DNA of 64,000 bases, taken from positions 1 through 64,000 of the forward strand of contig NZ_JABFDI010000018.1 in the NCBI RefSeq assembly GCF_013403915.1. Direction: 5' to 3'. Of the stretch, positions 1 to 7,907 are shown one piece after another. The position numbers and the translations under genes are program-made. Source of the stretch: Winogradskyella pacifica (lineage in GTDB: Bacteria > Bacteroidota > Bacteroidia > Flavobacteriales > Flavobacteriaceae). The notes beneath the pieces are model-generated. The model had not been told where the DNA came from. It was given only the letters and a program-made list of their open reading frames with translations, and did not search any database. Positions within the stretch are counted from its first letter, which is position 1, and each line of letters opens with the position of its first letter.

Positions 1-43
1 ATCAAGTATCTTAACAATAAAACCAACATGATTAAAAATTAAA

Positions 44-80
44 AGGTCGCCTAAATTGTTTTTAGACGACCTCTTTTTTT
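44..80. terminator. Bidirectional rho-independent terminator
   Basis: A 12-bp stem (arms at about 44-55 and 61-72, one mismatch) is followed by a T-run on the plus strand and preceded by an A-rich run, so it could end transcription from either side. It lies just past the stop codon of the last gene of the aromatic operon, which runs on the minus strand. Confidence 0.75.
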
Positions 81-82
81 AT

Positions 83-1165
83 TTAGTTATTTATAATCTT
101 TTCTTGATGGATAATTGATTCTTGGTGAATCGCTTTAAACATTTTTAAAATAAATTCTTCGCTCAGCCCTCTTTCATCTCCTTCTAATACCATTTTACCT
201 AAGATTTCGTTCCAACGTTTATTTTGTAACACGGCAACATTCTTTTCTTTCTTAAGTAACCCGATACCATCAGCAACTTTCATACGTTTGCCTAACAAAT
301 CAATAATCTGGTTATCTACAACATCTATCTGAGCTCTTAAATTATTAAGTTCAGAGTTGTATTCTGCTTCAGGATCTGATTCTTTTCTAATCTTCAAATC
401 TTTCATAATCTGAACAAGACTACTTGGTGTTACCTGCTGTGCAGCATCACTCCATGCATTTTCAGGATCGAAATGCGTTTCGATCATTAAGCCGTCAAAA
501 TTAAGATCTAAAGCCGTTTGAGACACTTCTAAAATCATATCTCTATTTCCTGTAATATGAGAAGGGTCATTAATTAAAGGTAAATCTGGAAATCTGTTTT
601 GAAACTCAATCGCCAATTGCCATTCTGGTATATTTCTATATTTCGATTTTTCATACGTTGAGAATCCTCTATGTATGGCTCCTAAATTTTTAATTCCTGC
701 AGAATATAACCTTTCAATACCTCCTAGCCATAACGATAAATCTGGATTTACTGGATTTTTAACTAATACAATTTTATCAGTGCCTTCTAAGGCATCAGCT
801 ATTTCTTGCATTATAAATGGACTCACTGTAGAACGTGCTCCAATCCATAATAAATCTACATCATACTCTAAGGCTAATTTTACATGCGCTGCGTTTGCAA
901 CTTCTGTACAGGTTTTCATTCCTGTTTCTGCCTTAACTTTTTGTAACCATTTTAGACCTAAAGCTCCTACTCCTTCAAAATTACCTGGACGTGTTCTTGG
1001 TTTCCAAATACCTGCTCTATAGTAATTAACATCAGTATCTTTTAGCTCGTGTGCTATTCTTAATACTTGCTCTTCTGTTTCTGCACTGCAAGGACCTGCA
1101 ATTACTAATGGATGATCTAGATTCATATCATCCAACCAAGTTCTCATTTCTTTCTTGTTTTCCAT
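83..1165 (-). CDS. Bifunctional DAHP synthase / chorismate mutase (type II)
   Basis: The enzyme joins two steps: condensation of PEP and erythrose-4-phosphate to DAHP (first step of the shikimate pathway) and chorismate to prephenate. Residues 12 to about 265 are a class-I AroA-beta-type DAHP synthase with GPCSAE (24-29) and KPRTRPG (55-61). Residues about 268-355 are an AroQ helical chorismate mutase beginning LNNLRAQIDVVDNQI. A C-terminal mutase on a DAHP synthase is known from Bacteroidetes, and the fused domain usually serves as the allosteric sensor for prephenate. It is the last gene of the minus-strand operon, 21 nt after tyrA. Being cytosolic, it lacks a signal peptide. Identity is firm. 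Confidence 0.95.
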   Translation of the reverse strand: MENKKEMRTWLDDMNLDHPLVIAGPCSAETEEQVLRIAHELKDTDVNYYRAGIWKPRTRPGNFEGVGALGLKWLQKVKAETGMKTCTEVANAAHVKLALEYDVDLLWIGARSTVSPFIMQEIADALEGTDKIVLVKNPVNPDLSLWLGGIERLYSAGIKNLGAIHRGFSTYEKSKYRNIPEWQLAIEFQNRFPDLPLINDPSHITGNRDMILEVSQTALDLNFDGLMIETHFDPENAWSDAAQQVTPSSLVQIMKDLKIRKESDPEAEYNSELNNLRAQIDVVDNQIIDLLGKRMKVADGIGLLKKEKNVAVLQNKRWNEILGKMVLEGDERGLSEEFILKMFKAIHQESIIHQEKIINN

Positions 1166-1186
1166 TTTTGCTTTTATTCTTAATTA

Positions 1187-2059
1187 CTATTGTATTCCGT
1201 TTAATATATCTTTTATGTGATTTGTTTTTTCCATTTCGTTATAAACAGCTTCAAAATCATTGTCTTCCATCAGCTGTTTAAAATGCTTTAGATTATCAAT
1301 ATATTCATCTAAAGTCTCTATAACATTAGCTTTGTTTTGCTTAAAAATTGGTGTCCACATCGCTGGCGAACTTTTTGCTAAACGCACCGTACTTGCAAAT
1401 CCACTGCCTGCCATATCAAAAATATCGCGTTCATTTCTTTCTTTATCAATCACCGTTTTACCTAACATAAACGCACTGATATGCGATAAATGTGACACAT
1501 AAGCAATATGCTTATCGTGTGCTTTAGGATTCATATAACGGATACGCATTCCTAAATCTGAAAACAACTTTAATGCTTTTTCTTGAAGTTTGAAGGCTGT
1601 TTCCTCAACTTCACATATAATATTCGTCTTGTTTTTATATAAGCCGTGAATCGCTGCTTTTGGTCCAGAATGCTCTGTACCAGCAATAGGATGCACTGCT
1701 AAATAATTTCTTCGCTTCGGATGATTTCTTACTATATCGCAAATATCTTCTTTAGTAGAACCTGCATCAAAGACAATAGTATCATCTGAAACATGCTCTA
1801 AAACTTTAGGTAAAACCTCTAAAGTTGCGTCTACCGGAATCGCTATAATTACAATTTCTGCTTTATTTAAATCTTCAAAATTTGCTTTTTCATCAATAAC
1901 TCCTAATTGCAAAGCCTCTTCAAGATGTGCTTCAGTTGTATCAATACCAAAAACCTTACATTCTGGATGCAACGCTTTTATATCCAACGCAAAGCTTCCT
2001 CCAATTAATCCTACTCCTATGATAAAAATATTATTCACTTTTAACTTTTTAATTCTCAC
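1187..2059 (-). CDS. tyrA: Prephenate dehydrogenase (tyrosine branch)
   Basis: Oxidative decarboxylation of prephenate to 4-hydroxyphenylpyruvate. The N-terminal Rossmann fold shows IGVGLIGGS (about 14-22), and the helical C-terminal part carries the family stretch HPIAGTEHSG, which includes the catalytic histidine region. The length of 290 residues is normal for a monofunctional TyrA without an ACT domain, so feedback control probably sits elsewhere, for instance on the fused mutase or on transcription. The first codon is GTG. A second in-frame GTG seven codons later is an alternative start, because no ATG is available. It lies 10 nt downstream of the aminotransferase gene. Confidence 0.93.
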   Translation of the reverse strand: MRIKKLKVNNIFIIGVGLIGGSFALDIKALHPECKVFGIDTTEAHLEEALQLGVIDEKANFEDLNKAEIVIIAIPVDATLEVLPKVLEHVSDDTIVFDAGSTKEDICDIVRNHPKRRNYLAVHPIAGTEHSGPKAAIHGLYKNKTNIICEVEETAFKLQEKALKLFSDLGMRIRYMNPKAHDKHIAYVSHLSHISAFMLGKTVIDKERNERDIFDMAGSGFASTVRLAKSSPAMWTPIFKQNKANVIETLDEYIDNLKHFKQLMEDNDFEAVYNEMEKTNHIKDILNGIQ

Positions 2060-2069
2060 TGCTTATTAA

Positions 2070-3212
2070 TTATACTCTCGCAATAGCCTCTTCAATGACG
2101 TCTTCTGACGCACATAATGAAAACCTTACATAGCCTTCTCCATTACTGCCAAACACAGTTCCTGGCGTAATAAATATAGAATGCTCTTTTAATACTAAAT
2201 CTGTAAATTCTTCAGATTTTAAATGTGGTGGTAATTTTGCCCAAACAAACAACCCGGAAGCATGCTCATCATAAGTACAATTAAGTCCTTTGGCTAATTT
2301 CCATACCAATGCTCTTCGCCTTTGATAGACACTATTTAAACTTTTAAACCACATTTCCGAACATTTTAAAGCTTCAATAGCTCCTTTTTGTATGCCATAA
2401 AACATACCCGAATCCATGTTACTTTTTACGCGCAAAACAGCACTTATAAAATCGTAATTACCAACTAACATCCCAACACGCCAGCCCGCCATATTAAAGG
2501 TTTTGCTCAATGAATTTAGCTCCAAACAGACATCTTTGGCATCCTTGTATCTTAAAATACTTACGGGTTTATCATTCAGAATAAAACTATACGGATTGTC
2601 GTTTACTATTAAAATATCGTGTCGTTTTCCAAAGGCAATCACCTTATCATAAAATTTATTAGTTGCGTTTGCACCTGTTGGCATGTGCGGATAGTTAATC
2701 CACATAATTTTAACTCGTTTTAAATCTAAACGCTCTAAAGCAGCAAAATCTGGTTCCCAATTATTATCTTCCTTTAAGTCGTAAAATACCGGCTTTGCTT
2801 CCAAAAGTTTAGTTACCGATGCATATGTTGGATACCCAGGATTAGGAATCAACACTTTATCACCTTTATTTAAAAAAGCCATAGAAATATGCATTATACC
2901 TTCCTTGCTTCCCATTAAAGGCAATACTTCTGTTTGCGAACTTAAATTAACCTCGTAATGCGTTTTATAAAAGTTTGCAATTCCTTCTCTCAGTTCTGGC
3001 AAGCCCTGATAACTTTGATATTGGTGTGCTTTTTCATCTATTAAACTATCTTGAAGCAACATAGACGCTTTAAAAGGTGGCTCTAAATCTGGACTCCCAA
3101 TACCTAAATTAATAATGGGTTTGCCTTGAGATTTTAAAAGCGCCACTTCTCTTAACTTCTTAGAAAAGTAGTATTCTTCAACATTTTGTAATCGTTTTGC
3201 AACTTCTATCAT
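2070..3212 (-). CDS. PLP-dependent class I/II aminotransferase (aromatic pathway)
   Basis: A fold-type I aminotransferase. The PLP lysine is Lys237 in NSLSKTFNMAGWR, the Asp that contacts the pyridine nitrogen is in NDNPY (about 205-209), and NYPHMPTG is the counterpart of the usual NPxNPTG. The family includes LL-diaminopimelate, aspartate and prephenate aminotransferases, and sequence alone does not settle the substrate. Its position between pheA and tyrA makes transamination of phenylpyruvate and 4-hydroxyphenylpyruvate (or prephenate) the best inference. The start ATG overlaps the pheA stop by 4 nt, which suggests translational coupling. Confidence 0.88.
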   Translation of the reverse strand: MIEVAKRLQNVEEYYFSKKLREVALLKSQGKPIINLGIGSPDLEPPFKASMLLQDSLIDEKAHQYQSYQGLPELREGIANFYKTHYEVNLSSQTEVLPLMGSKEGIMHISMAFLNKGDKVLIPNPGYPTYASVTKLLEAKPVFYDLKEDNNWEPDFAALERLDLKRVKIMWINYPHMPTGANATNKFYDKVIAFGKRHDILIVNDNPYSFILNDKPVSILRYKDAKDVCLELNSLSKTFNMAGWRVGMLVGNYDFISAVLRVKSNMDSGMFYGIQKGAIEALKCSEMWFKSLNSVYQRRRALVWKLAKGLNCTYDEHASGLFVWAKLPPHLKSEEFTDLVLKEHSIFITPGTVFGSNGEGYVRFSLCASEDVIEEAIARV

Positions 3213-4036
3213 TGTCTTGCATTTTTATATTCTCCCAATATTTTAAAATTCTCTGCCATTAAGCCTATAATAGACTTCGCCTTATCGTAATCTTTATAAT
3301 CCGTAAAAGTAACATCCACGAAAAACGCATATTTCCAAGGGGTATCAATTTTTGGTAATGATTGTATTTTGGTAAGGTTCAGTTTACAATCACTCAACAC
3401 ATTTAACAAAGCTGCTAAACTGCCGCGTTTATGATCTAATTCAAACTTTAAAGATGCTTTATTAATATGAGCGTTATCAGTATGATTATTTTCACGTCTC
3501 ACAATAACAAAACGCGTTTCGTTATGTTTTATAGTCTGAATACTTTCTGCTAAAACATTAAGACCATATAATGCTGCCGCATTTTTACTCGCTATGGCTG
3601 CAATACCTTTTAAATTTTGCTCTGAAATTTGTTTTGCAACATCAGCTGTATCTTTAGCTTCCACCAATTTTATATGCGGATACTCTCTAAAAAACACCTT
3701 ACATTGTAATAAAGCCATAGGGTGTGAATGTACCTCTAAAATATCCTCAATAGATTGATTACTTAGCGCCATTAAACTATGCTGAATATCTAAATAGCAT
3801 TCACCAACAATACTTAAATTATGATTATCAATTAACGCATAATTAGGAATAATTGATCCTGCAATAGAATTTTCTAAAGCCATTACAATTTCATCCGTTT
3901 GCTCCTCTAGTAGTGTATCAATAACACTATCAAAAGTCATACATTCCACAACCTCAACTTCACCATTAAAATAATGCTGAACAACTTCGTGATGAAATGA
4001 TCCTTTAATTCCCTGTATTGCAATTGGTTTCTTCAA
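3209..4036 (-). CDS. pheA: Prephenate dehydratase with ACT domain
   Basis: Converts prephenate to phenylpyruvate. The two periplasmic-binding-protein-like lobes of the catalytic part span about 4-180 and include the TRF motif (174-176) whose threonine is catalytic. The ACT domain follows at about 195-268 and is the usual site of phenylalanine feedback inhibition. Its ESRP motif is altered to QSLP. No chorismate mutase is attached, since that activity is carried by the last gene of the operon. It is the first structural gene of the operon, and its transcript begins with a leader peptide and attenuator (see 4102-4228). Confidence 0.95.
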   Translation of the reverse strand: MKKPIAIQGIKGSFHHEVVQHYFNGEVEVVECMTFDSVIDTLLEEQTDEIVMALENSIAGSIIPNYALIDNHNLSIVGECYLDIQHSLMALSNQSIEDILEVHSHPMALLQCKVFFREYPHIKLVEAKDTADVAKQISEQNLKGIAAIASKNAAALYGLNVLAESIQTIKHNETRFVIVRRENNHTDNAHINKASLKFELDHKRGSLAALLNVLSDCKLNLTKIQSLPKIDTPWKYAFFVDVTFTDYKDYDKAKSIIGLMAENFKILGEYKNARQ

Positions 4037-4101
4037 AATTTATTAATCTTATTATATTCTAAAAACAGTTCAACAGTTATCAACTTCTAAAAAATTGGCA
4101 T

Positions 4102-4130
4102 AAAAAAAGTCCCGATTAAATCGAGACTTT
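4102..4130 (-). terminator. Attenuator terminator of the pheA operon
   Basis: On the minus strand a stem of AAAGTCTCGA (4130-4121) and TCGGGACTTT (4115-4106), closed by a short loop, is followed by a run of seven Ts (4108-4102). It lies 65 nt before pheA and after the leader peptide, so it would abort the operon transcript. The 5' arm AGTCTCG can pair instead with CGAGACT at 4166-4160, giving a mutually exclusive antiterminator. On the plus strand the hairpin is not followed by a good T-run. Confidence 0.8.
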
Positions 4131-4159
4131 TAAAACTATATTTTAAATAAAACATACTC

Positions 4160-4166
4160 AGTCTCG
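4160..4166 (-). promoter_or_regulatory. Antiterminator segment of the pheA leader
   Basis: CGAGACT on the minus strand is exactly complementary to AGTCTCG in the 5' arm of the attenuator terminator (4128-4122). Its position directly after the leader-peptide stop fits the role of a switch between antiterminator and terminator. Confidence 0.65.
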
Positions 4167-4171
4167 TTCCT

Positions 4172-4228
4172 TTAGCTAAAAAAGAAATAAAACCAGTTAT
4201 AATATGCTCTAGATATGTTCATATTCAT
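4172..4228 (-). CDS. Aromatic leader peptide of the pheA operon
   Basis: An 18-codon ORF on the minus strand reads MNMNISRAYYNWFYFFFS and stop. Eight of the ten residues 9-18 are aromatic (four Phe, three Tyr, one Trp), the signature of a ribosome-mediated attenuator. The stop codon lies 5 nt before the antiterminator segment CGAGACT (4166-4160). A ribosome finishing the peptide would cover that segment and let the terminator form. A ribosome stalled on Tyr or Phe codons would leave it free to block the terminator. This is read directly from the sequence; the mechanism is inferred by analogy with proteobacterial phe and trp leaders. Confidence 0.82.
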   Translation of the reverse strand: MNMNISRAYYNWFYFFFS

Positions 4229-4229
4229 T

Positions 4230-4248
4230 TTCCACATCAGTGGAAATC
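4230..4248. repeat. Short palindrome before the pheA leader ATG
   Basis: A TTTCCAC/GTGGAAA stem with a four-base loop sits directly upstream of the leader-peptide start. It resembles the palindrome before thyA (18787-18813): on the minus strand both read AAAGA, then a C/T-rich CCAC arm, four loop bases, then GTGG..AAATG. They may be two copies of one short interspersed family. Confidence 0.45.
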
Positions 4249-4261
4249 TTTAATTATAGGG

Positions 4262-4292
4262 CTAATGTAATTATTATTTTCACAAATCAAAA
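4262..4292 (-). promoter_or_regulatory. Candidate promoter of the pheA operon
   Basis: On the minus strand TTTTG (4292-4288) is separated by 18 nt from TACATTAG (4269-4262). The second differs by one base from the Bacteroidetes -7 consensus TAnnTTTG. The inferred start would lie near 4256, about 28 nt before the leader-peptide ATG. Confidence 0.4.
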
Positions 4293-4346
4293 TTGTTGAA
4301 TTAGTTTTTTCCAAATAATTGCAAAGTTTTAAAGAATTAACAATAA

Positions 4347-4379
4347 TTGCATTACAATATTCGGAATTAACTATTTTTG
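4347..4379 (+). promoter_or_regulatory. Candidate promoter of gldA
   Basis: TTG (4347-4349), then 22 nt, then TATTTTTG (4372-4379), a full match to the Bacteroidetes -7 element TAnnTTTG. The gldA ATG is only 16 nt further on, so the leader is very short, as is common in this phylum. Confidence 0.6.
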
Positions 4380-4395
4380 AATAAATTATATCTGT

Positions 4396-5289
4396 ATGTC
4401 AATCGAAGTTTCAAACATTACCAAATTATACAAAGATCAGAAAGCACTTAACAATGTTTCTTTTAAGGTAAATGATGCAGAAATCGTTGGTTTTCTGGGT
4501 CCAAATGGTGCTGGAAAGTCCACTATGATGAAAATCTTAACCACTTATATTGAAGCTTCTGAAGGTTCTGCAAGTGTAAATGGGTTTGACGTGACTTCAG
4601 AAAAGAAGAATGTACAAAGTAGTGTTGGGTATTTACCAGAGCACAATCCGCTTTACACCGATTTGTACGTTAAAGAATATTTGAATTTTAACGCGAATGT
4701 TTATGGCACGCCTAAATCGCGCATTGAAGAGGTTATAGAATTAACGGGATTAAAGCCAGAAGCTCACAAAAAAATAAGTCAACTTTCTAAAGGTTACAGA
4801 CAACGTGTTGGTTTGGCAAATGCGTTGTTGCACAATCCTGATGTGTTAATTTTAGACGAGCCTACAACGGGTTTAGATCCTAATCAATTAGTAGACATAA
4901 GAAACCTCATCAAAAGCATAGGTAAAGAAAAAACAGTGTTTTTATCTACGCATATTATGCAAGAAGTTGAAGCCATGTGCGACCGTGTAATTATCATTAA
5001 TAAGGGAGAAGTGGTTGCCGATAAATATTTGAAAGATTTACGAGATGGCCAAGAACAAATAGTGATTGTTGAATTTGACTTTAGAGTTGAAGATGCTTTT
5101 CTTTTAAGGCTACCAAAAGTAAAATCTGTAAAAAACACGTACGGCTTTGTTTATGAAATTACCTTTTCTACAAAAGACGATATGCGCTCACATGTATTTG
5201 ATTTTGCACACGATAATGAATTAAAAATTCTACAATTAAATCAGAAGAATGCGAGCTTAGAGAGTTTATTTCAAGAATTAACGAAATAG
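4396..5289 (+). CDS. gldA: Gliding-motility ABC transporter ATP-binding protein GldA
   Basis: A nucleotide-binding subunit of an ABC-2 type exporter. It has Walker A GPNGAGKST (35-43), a signature loop LSKGYRQ (130-136) and Walker B LILDEP (151-156). The 297-residue length and the C-terminal half match GldA, which works with the membrane proteins GldF and GldG in Flavobacterium. Those two are not in this window, and in flavobacteria gldA is often separate from gldFG. Assignment to GldA rather than a generic ABC-2 ATPase rests on overall resemblance. Confidence 0.82.
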   Translation: MSIEVSNITKLYKDQKALNNVSFKVNDAEIVGFLGPNGAGKSTMMKILTTYIEASEGSASVNGFDVTSEKKNVQSSVGYLPEHNPLYTDLYVKEYLNFNANVYGTPKSRIEEVIELTGLKPEAHKKISQLSKGYRQRVGLANALLHNPDVLILDEPTTGLDPNQLVDIRNLIKSIGKEKTVFLSTHIMQEVEAMCDRVIIINKGEVVADKYLKDLRDGQEQIVIVEFDFRVEDAFLLRLPKVKSVKNTYGFVYEITFSTKDDMRSHVFDFAHDNELKILQLNQKNASLESLFQELTK

Positions 5290-5296
5290 TTAAACG

Positions 5297-5485
5297 GTGG
5301 AGGTTATAATTGAGTTTGTTTTTACAGCAATTTTTGAATCTTTACCAAAACTTATAGGAACCTCTTTACGTTGGTGTTATTTCTTAGGAACCAAAAGTTT
5401 CGGAACCGTTTTTAGCGAGAATTGGAACAAACACATCGGTTTTCTAGCAATTAGTGTTGTATTAGTAATTTTACTGAGTTCTTAA
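5297..5485 (+). CDS. Small hypothetical membrane protein downstream of gldA
   Basis: A 62-residue ORF with two hydrophobic stretches (about 4-28 and 46-61), beginning at GTG seven bases after the gldA stop. The spacing and shared strand suggest co-transcription with gldA. I do not recognise the family. The GTG start and short length leave some doubt that it is translated, but hydrophobic patterning with a charged middle (EN.NKH) argues for a real small membrane protein. Confidence 0.5.
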   Translation: MEVIIEFVFTAIFESLPKLIGTSLRWCYFLGTKSFGTVFSENWNKHIGFLAISVVLVILLSS

Positions 5486-5489
5486 TTAA

Positions 5490-6233
5490 TTATTGAAACA
5501 TCAAACGTCCAGTATAGATAATCTCAACATCTACAATTGCTGGTTCATTAACTGAAATTAAATCGCCTGTACCTCTAAGATTCCCTGTTAACGTTTGCTG
5601 AGGATTAACAACTATATCATTACTTCCGCGATGGTAAACATGGACGTTATCCGCCCATAAATTTTCACCTTCAAAACGACCAGCACCTGCATAAAACCCT
5701 ACAAACAAATCATCTACTGCGCCTTCAATATAAAAAAATGACAGGTTATTGGATTCTATATTCAGACTTTCAGAATTAATATTGAGCCTAAAATCACCAA
5801 CGGTAAATTCATTTTCTTCATTATAGTCTTCGGAAATCAAAGTCAACGTTTCATAATTTAAAATCCCATCTGAAGAAATATCATATTGTGTAGATGTTCT
5901 TATTTCAGTAAGCGTAGGTGTTTCCACATATATTTTGGTAATACCATAATCTCTTACATAGTTACAGGAATTATTATCCGTTAAAATCAATCGATCTCCA
6001 ACCACTTCCACTGTAACATCGTTCATTAAATTTTCACCCGTTTCAATTGTGACTTTATAATCTGGGCCCTCTTTAATAATTAGTTCAACATCTTTATGAA
6101 CAAGAATACGTTGAAAACTAGATATTGAAACCTCTTGTTGAATGATGCTTCCTGATGTTTGAAAACAATTGTTAGCATCTTCGCTATTACAAGCTAATAT
6201 GAACAAGCTAAATATGTAAACTAATTTTCTCAT
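5490..6233 (-). CDS. Lipoprotein with head-GIN (DUF2807) domain
   Basis: A predicted lipoprotein with an N-terminal signal ending in FILAC (Cys15). Residues about 35-235 form the repetitive beta-rich pattern of the putative auto-transporter adhesin head GIN domain, including turns such as VVGDRLILTDN and YNEENEFTVGDFRL. The biochemical role of the family is unknown. It overlaps the upstream gene by 4 nt (ATGA) and was probably co-transcribed with it. It converges on gldA and its neighbour. Confidence 0.8.
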   Translation of the reverse strand: MRKLVYIFSLFILACNSEDANNCFQTSGSIIQQEVSISSFQRILVHKDVELIIKEGPDYKVTIETGENLMNDVTVEVVGDRLILTDNNSCNYVRDYGITKIYVETPTLTEIRTSTQYDISSDGILNYETLTLISEDYNEENEFTVGDFRLNINSESLNIESNNLSFFYIEGAVDDLFVGFYAGAGRFEGENLWADNVHVYHRGSNDIVVNPQQTLTGNLRGTGDLISVNEPAIVDVEIIYTGRLMFQ

Positions 6234-7321
6234 AATCTAACGCCTATTCCGAATTCTACAGCTTCTGCTTTTGCACCATGTGATTTCAAGGTTACGGCGC
6301 CGAAAAGATTTTTTCCGAAGTACCGTTTTAAACCTATTCTTATATACGTTCTACCTTCAAAATCAAATGGATAATACACATAATAACCTAATTGTGATTC
6401 TACCGACATTCTATTGATAAATAATTCATGTCCCACAAAAAGTCCGACACGTTTATAATCTTCATCTCCACTTACATTTTCTTCAGGAAGTGAAACGGAT
6501 TGGTAATAGATCAATTCTTTTAAAAAGTTGGAGAAAAACACATCTGCACCAAACTGAATGGCACTTACATGGCTTAAGCGTTTGTCTGCATAACCAGATA
6601 ATACATAAAATGGAAATTGCCCACTACCAATGACATCACTTTCATTGATCCCAGATCTAAACGCAAAATTATATTTTATGTTTTCGGTGAATTTTTCTTC
6701 ATCAACAGTTTCAACAAATTCATTTTCCTCCGCCTCTAGTTGATAGTTTAGTCCCAAATTGAAAGCTATAGTATTTACACTTGTGTTGGGTGCCTTAACA
6801 TTGGCGTTAGAATAATGTATTAAAGTAACACCCGTTTGAATACCAAAACGATTAAAAATTCGCTCTTTTTTATAATTAAGCATTACATAGGTTGAACTTA
6901 AAATATCAGATCCAAAAGCTACATTCTTTGGGTTTTCAATCTTATCATAAGGATTAGTAGAATAACTTAATCCCTGTCCTATCCGCAACATGGCATTACG
7001 TTTAAAAAAATAAAAATTATAGTGCGCGTAGAGACCATAATTATCACCTAATGTCTCATTTTTTAAATCTTGATAAATAAAAGATGCCCCATAATCTGGA
7101 TAATTATAACGTTGTTCCCAAGCTTCGTTTCCAAATGTTTTTTTATTCCAACTAAAAATAAAACCTTCTGGATGGCCTTTTATTAAGTGTGCAATACTGT
7201 TATTGTGAAGTGCGATATTGCCAGCAAAATAATTGAGATCAAAGTATGTATTATCTTTTTCTTGTTGTCCATAGAGCACTATAGACATTAGTAATAAAAT
7301 TGAAGATAACAGATTTCGCAT
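6230..7321 (-). CDS. Acyloxyacyl hydrolase / PagL-like outer-membrane protein
   Basis: A secreted beta-barrel protein of 363 residues. It has a signal peptide ending near LYGQQ, aromatic-rich beta strands, and the segment GVTLIHYSNANVKAPNTSVN that resembles the His-Ser region of PagL-like lipid A 3-O-deacylases (acyloxyacyl hydrolase family). Such enzymes trim acyl chains from lipid A in the outer membrane. The family call is good, but activity in this phylum is little tested. The open frame extends two codons upstream to a TTG. The ATG at 7321, directly before RNLLSS, is the likelier start. Confidence 0.72.
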   Translation of the reverse strand: MRNLLSSILLLMSIVLYGQQEKDNTYFDLNYFAGNIALHNNSIAHLIKGHPEGFIFSWNKKTFGNEAWEQRYNYPDYGASFIYQDLKNETLGDNYGLYAHYNFYFFKRNAMLRIGQGLSYSTNPYDKIENPKNVAFGSDILSSTYVMLNYKKERIFNRFGIQTGVTLIHYSNANVKAPNTSVNTIAFNLGLNYQLEAEENEFVETVDEEKFTENIKYNFAFRSGINESDVIGSGQFPFYVLSGYADKRLSHVSAIQFGADVFFSNFLKELIYYQSVSLPEENVSGDEDYKRVGLFVGHELFINRMSVESQLGYYVYYPFDFEGRTYIRIGLKRYFGKNLFGAVTLKSHGAKAEAVEFGIGVRL

Positions 7322-7387
7322 TGGCAATTATTGAGGTGCAAAAATAGTCAATAATTACAATTAGACACTTAGGTAAGGGACAGGACT

Positions 7388-7483
7388 TTACACAAACAAA
7401 GTAGCGATTAACGCTATGGCTGTTAACACTAAAAGTTGCAAAGCAAATCTAAAATCTGATTTATACTTATTTATTAATTTCAT
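7388..7483 (-). CDS. 31-residue single-span membrane peptide
   Basis: A short minus-strand ORF starts at ATG (7483) and encodes a basic N-terminus (MKLINKYKSD) followed by a hydrophobic helix rich in Leu, Ala, Ile and Val. It fills the otherwise empty gap between the ferredoxin gene and the acyloxyacyl hydrolase gene. The pattern of positive N-terminus plus one membrane span is typical of small membrane proteins. No family was recognised. Confidence 0.4.
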   Translation of the reverse strand: MKLINKYKSDFRFALQLLVLTAIALIATLFV

Positions 7484-7577
7484 GATTACGGGCTTAATAA
7501 TAAAGTGCAAATATCTAACTAAATGAATATTCTTCTGTTAATTAAAACCTAAGAAATTGTTATCTATTTAATCCCTT

Positions 7578-7907
7578 TTAGGACTCTGGCGCCAATTCTA
7601 TTTCTAAGCCATTTAAAATATCTGAAATCGGAATTTGACAACTCAGTCTGCTATTATCTTTTACATTAAAAGCTTCAGATAACATCGCCTCTTCTTCGTC
7701 TTCCATTGTATTTAACTTATGCGCTGAGTTCACATAACATTGACAAGAGGCACACATTGCCATACCACCACAAATTCCGATTGTTCCTTCTGGTGCCAAC
7801 TCATAAGAACGTATTACCTCCATTAAATTCATGGCCATGTCTGTTGGAGCTAAAATGGTGTGCTTTTCACCATATCGGTCCGTAATATGAATGGTAACAT
7901 CTTGCAT
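7578..7907 (-). CDS. 2Fe-2S ferredoxin (adrenodoxin type)
   Basis: A 109-residue electron carrier. The cluster ligands are Cys46, Cys52, Cys55 and Cys90, in the arrangement CX5CX2C...C. The sequence CGGMAMCASC is typical of adrenodoxin/putidaredoxin-type ferredoxins. The start overlaps the stop of the ferredoxin reductase gene by 1 nt (TAATG). Its place at the end of the sulfite reduction operon makes it the likely electron donor to the siroheme reductase encoded upstream. Confidence 0.9.
   Translation of the reverse strand: MQDVTIHITDRYGEKHTILAPTDMAMNLMEVIRSYELAPEGTIGICGGMAMCASCQCYVNSAHKLNTMEDEEEAMLSEAFNVKDNSRLSCQIPISDILNGLEIELAPES

Noticed and set aside
675..1022. 115-residue plus-strand ORF opposite the DAHP synthase gene
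   Set aside because: It lies wholly inside a clearly conserved gene and has no family features.
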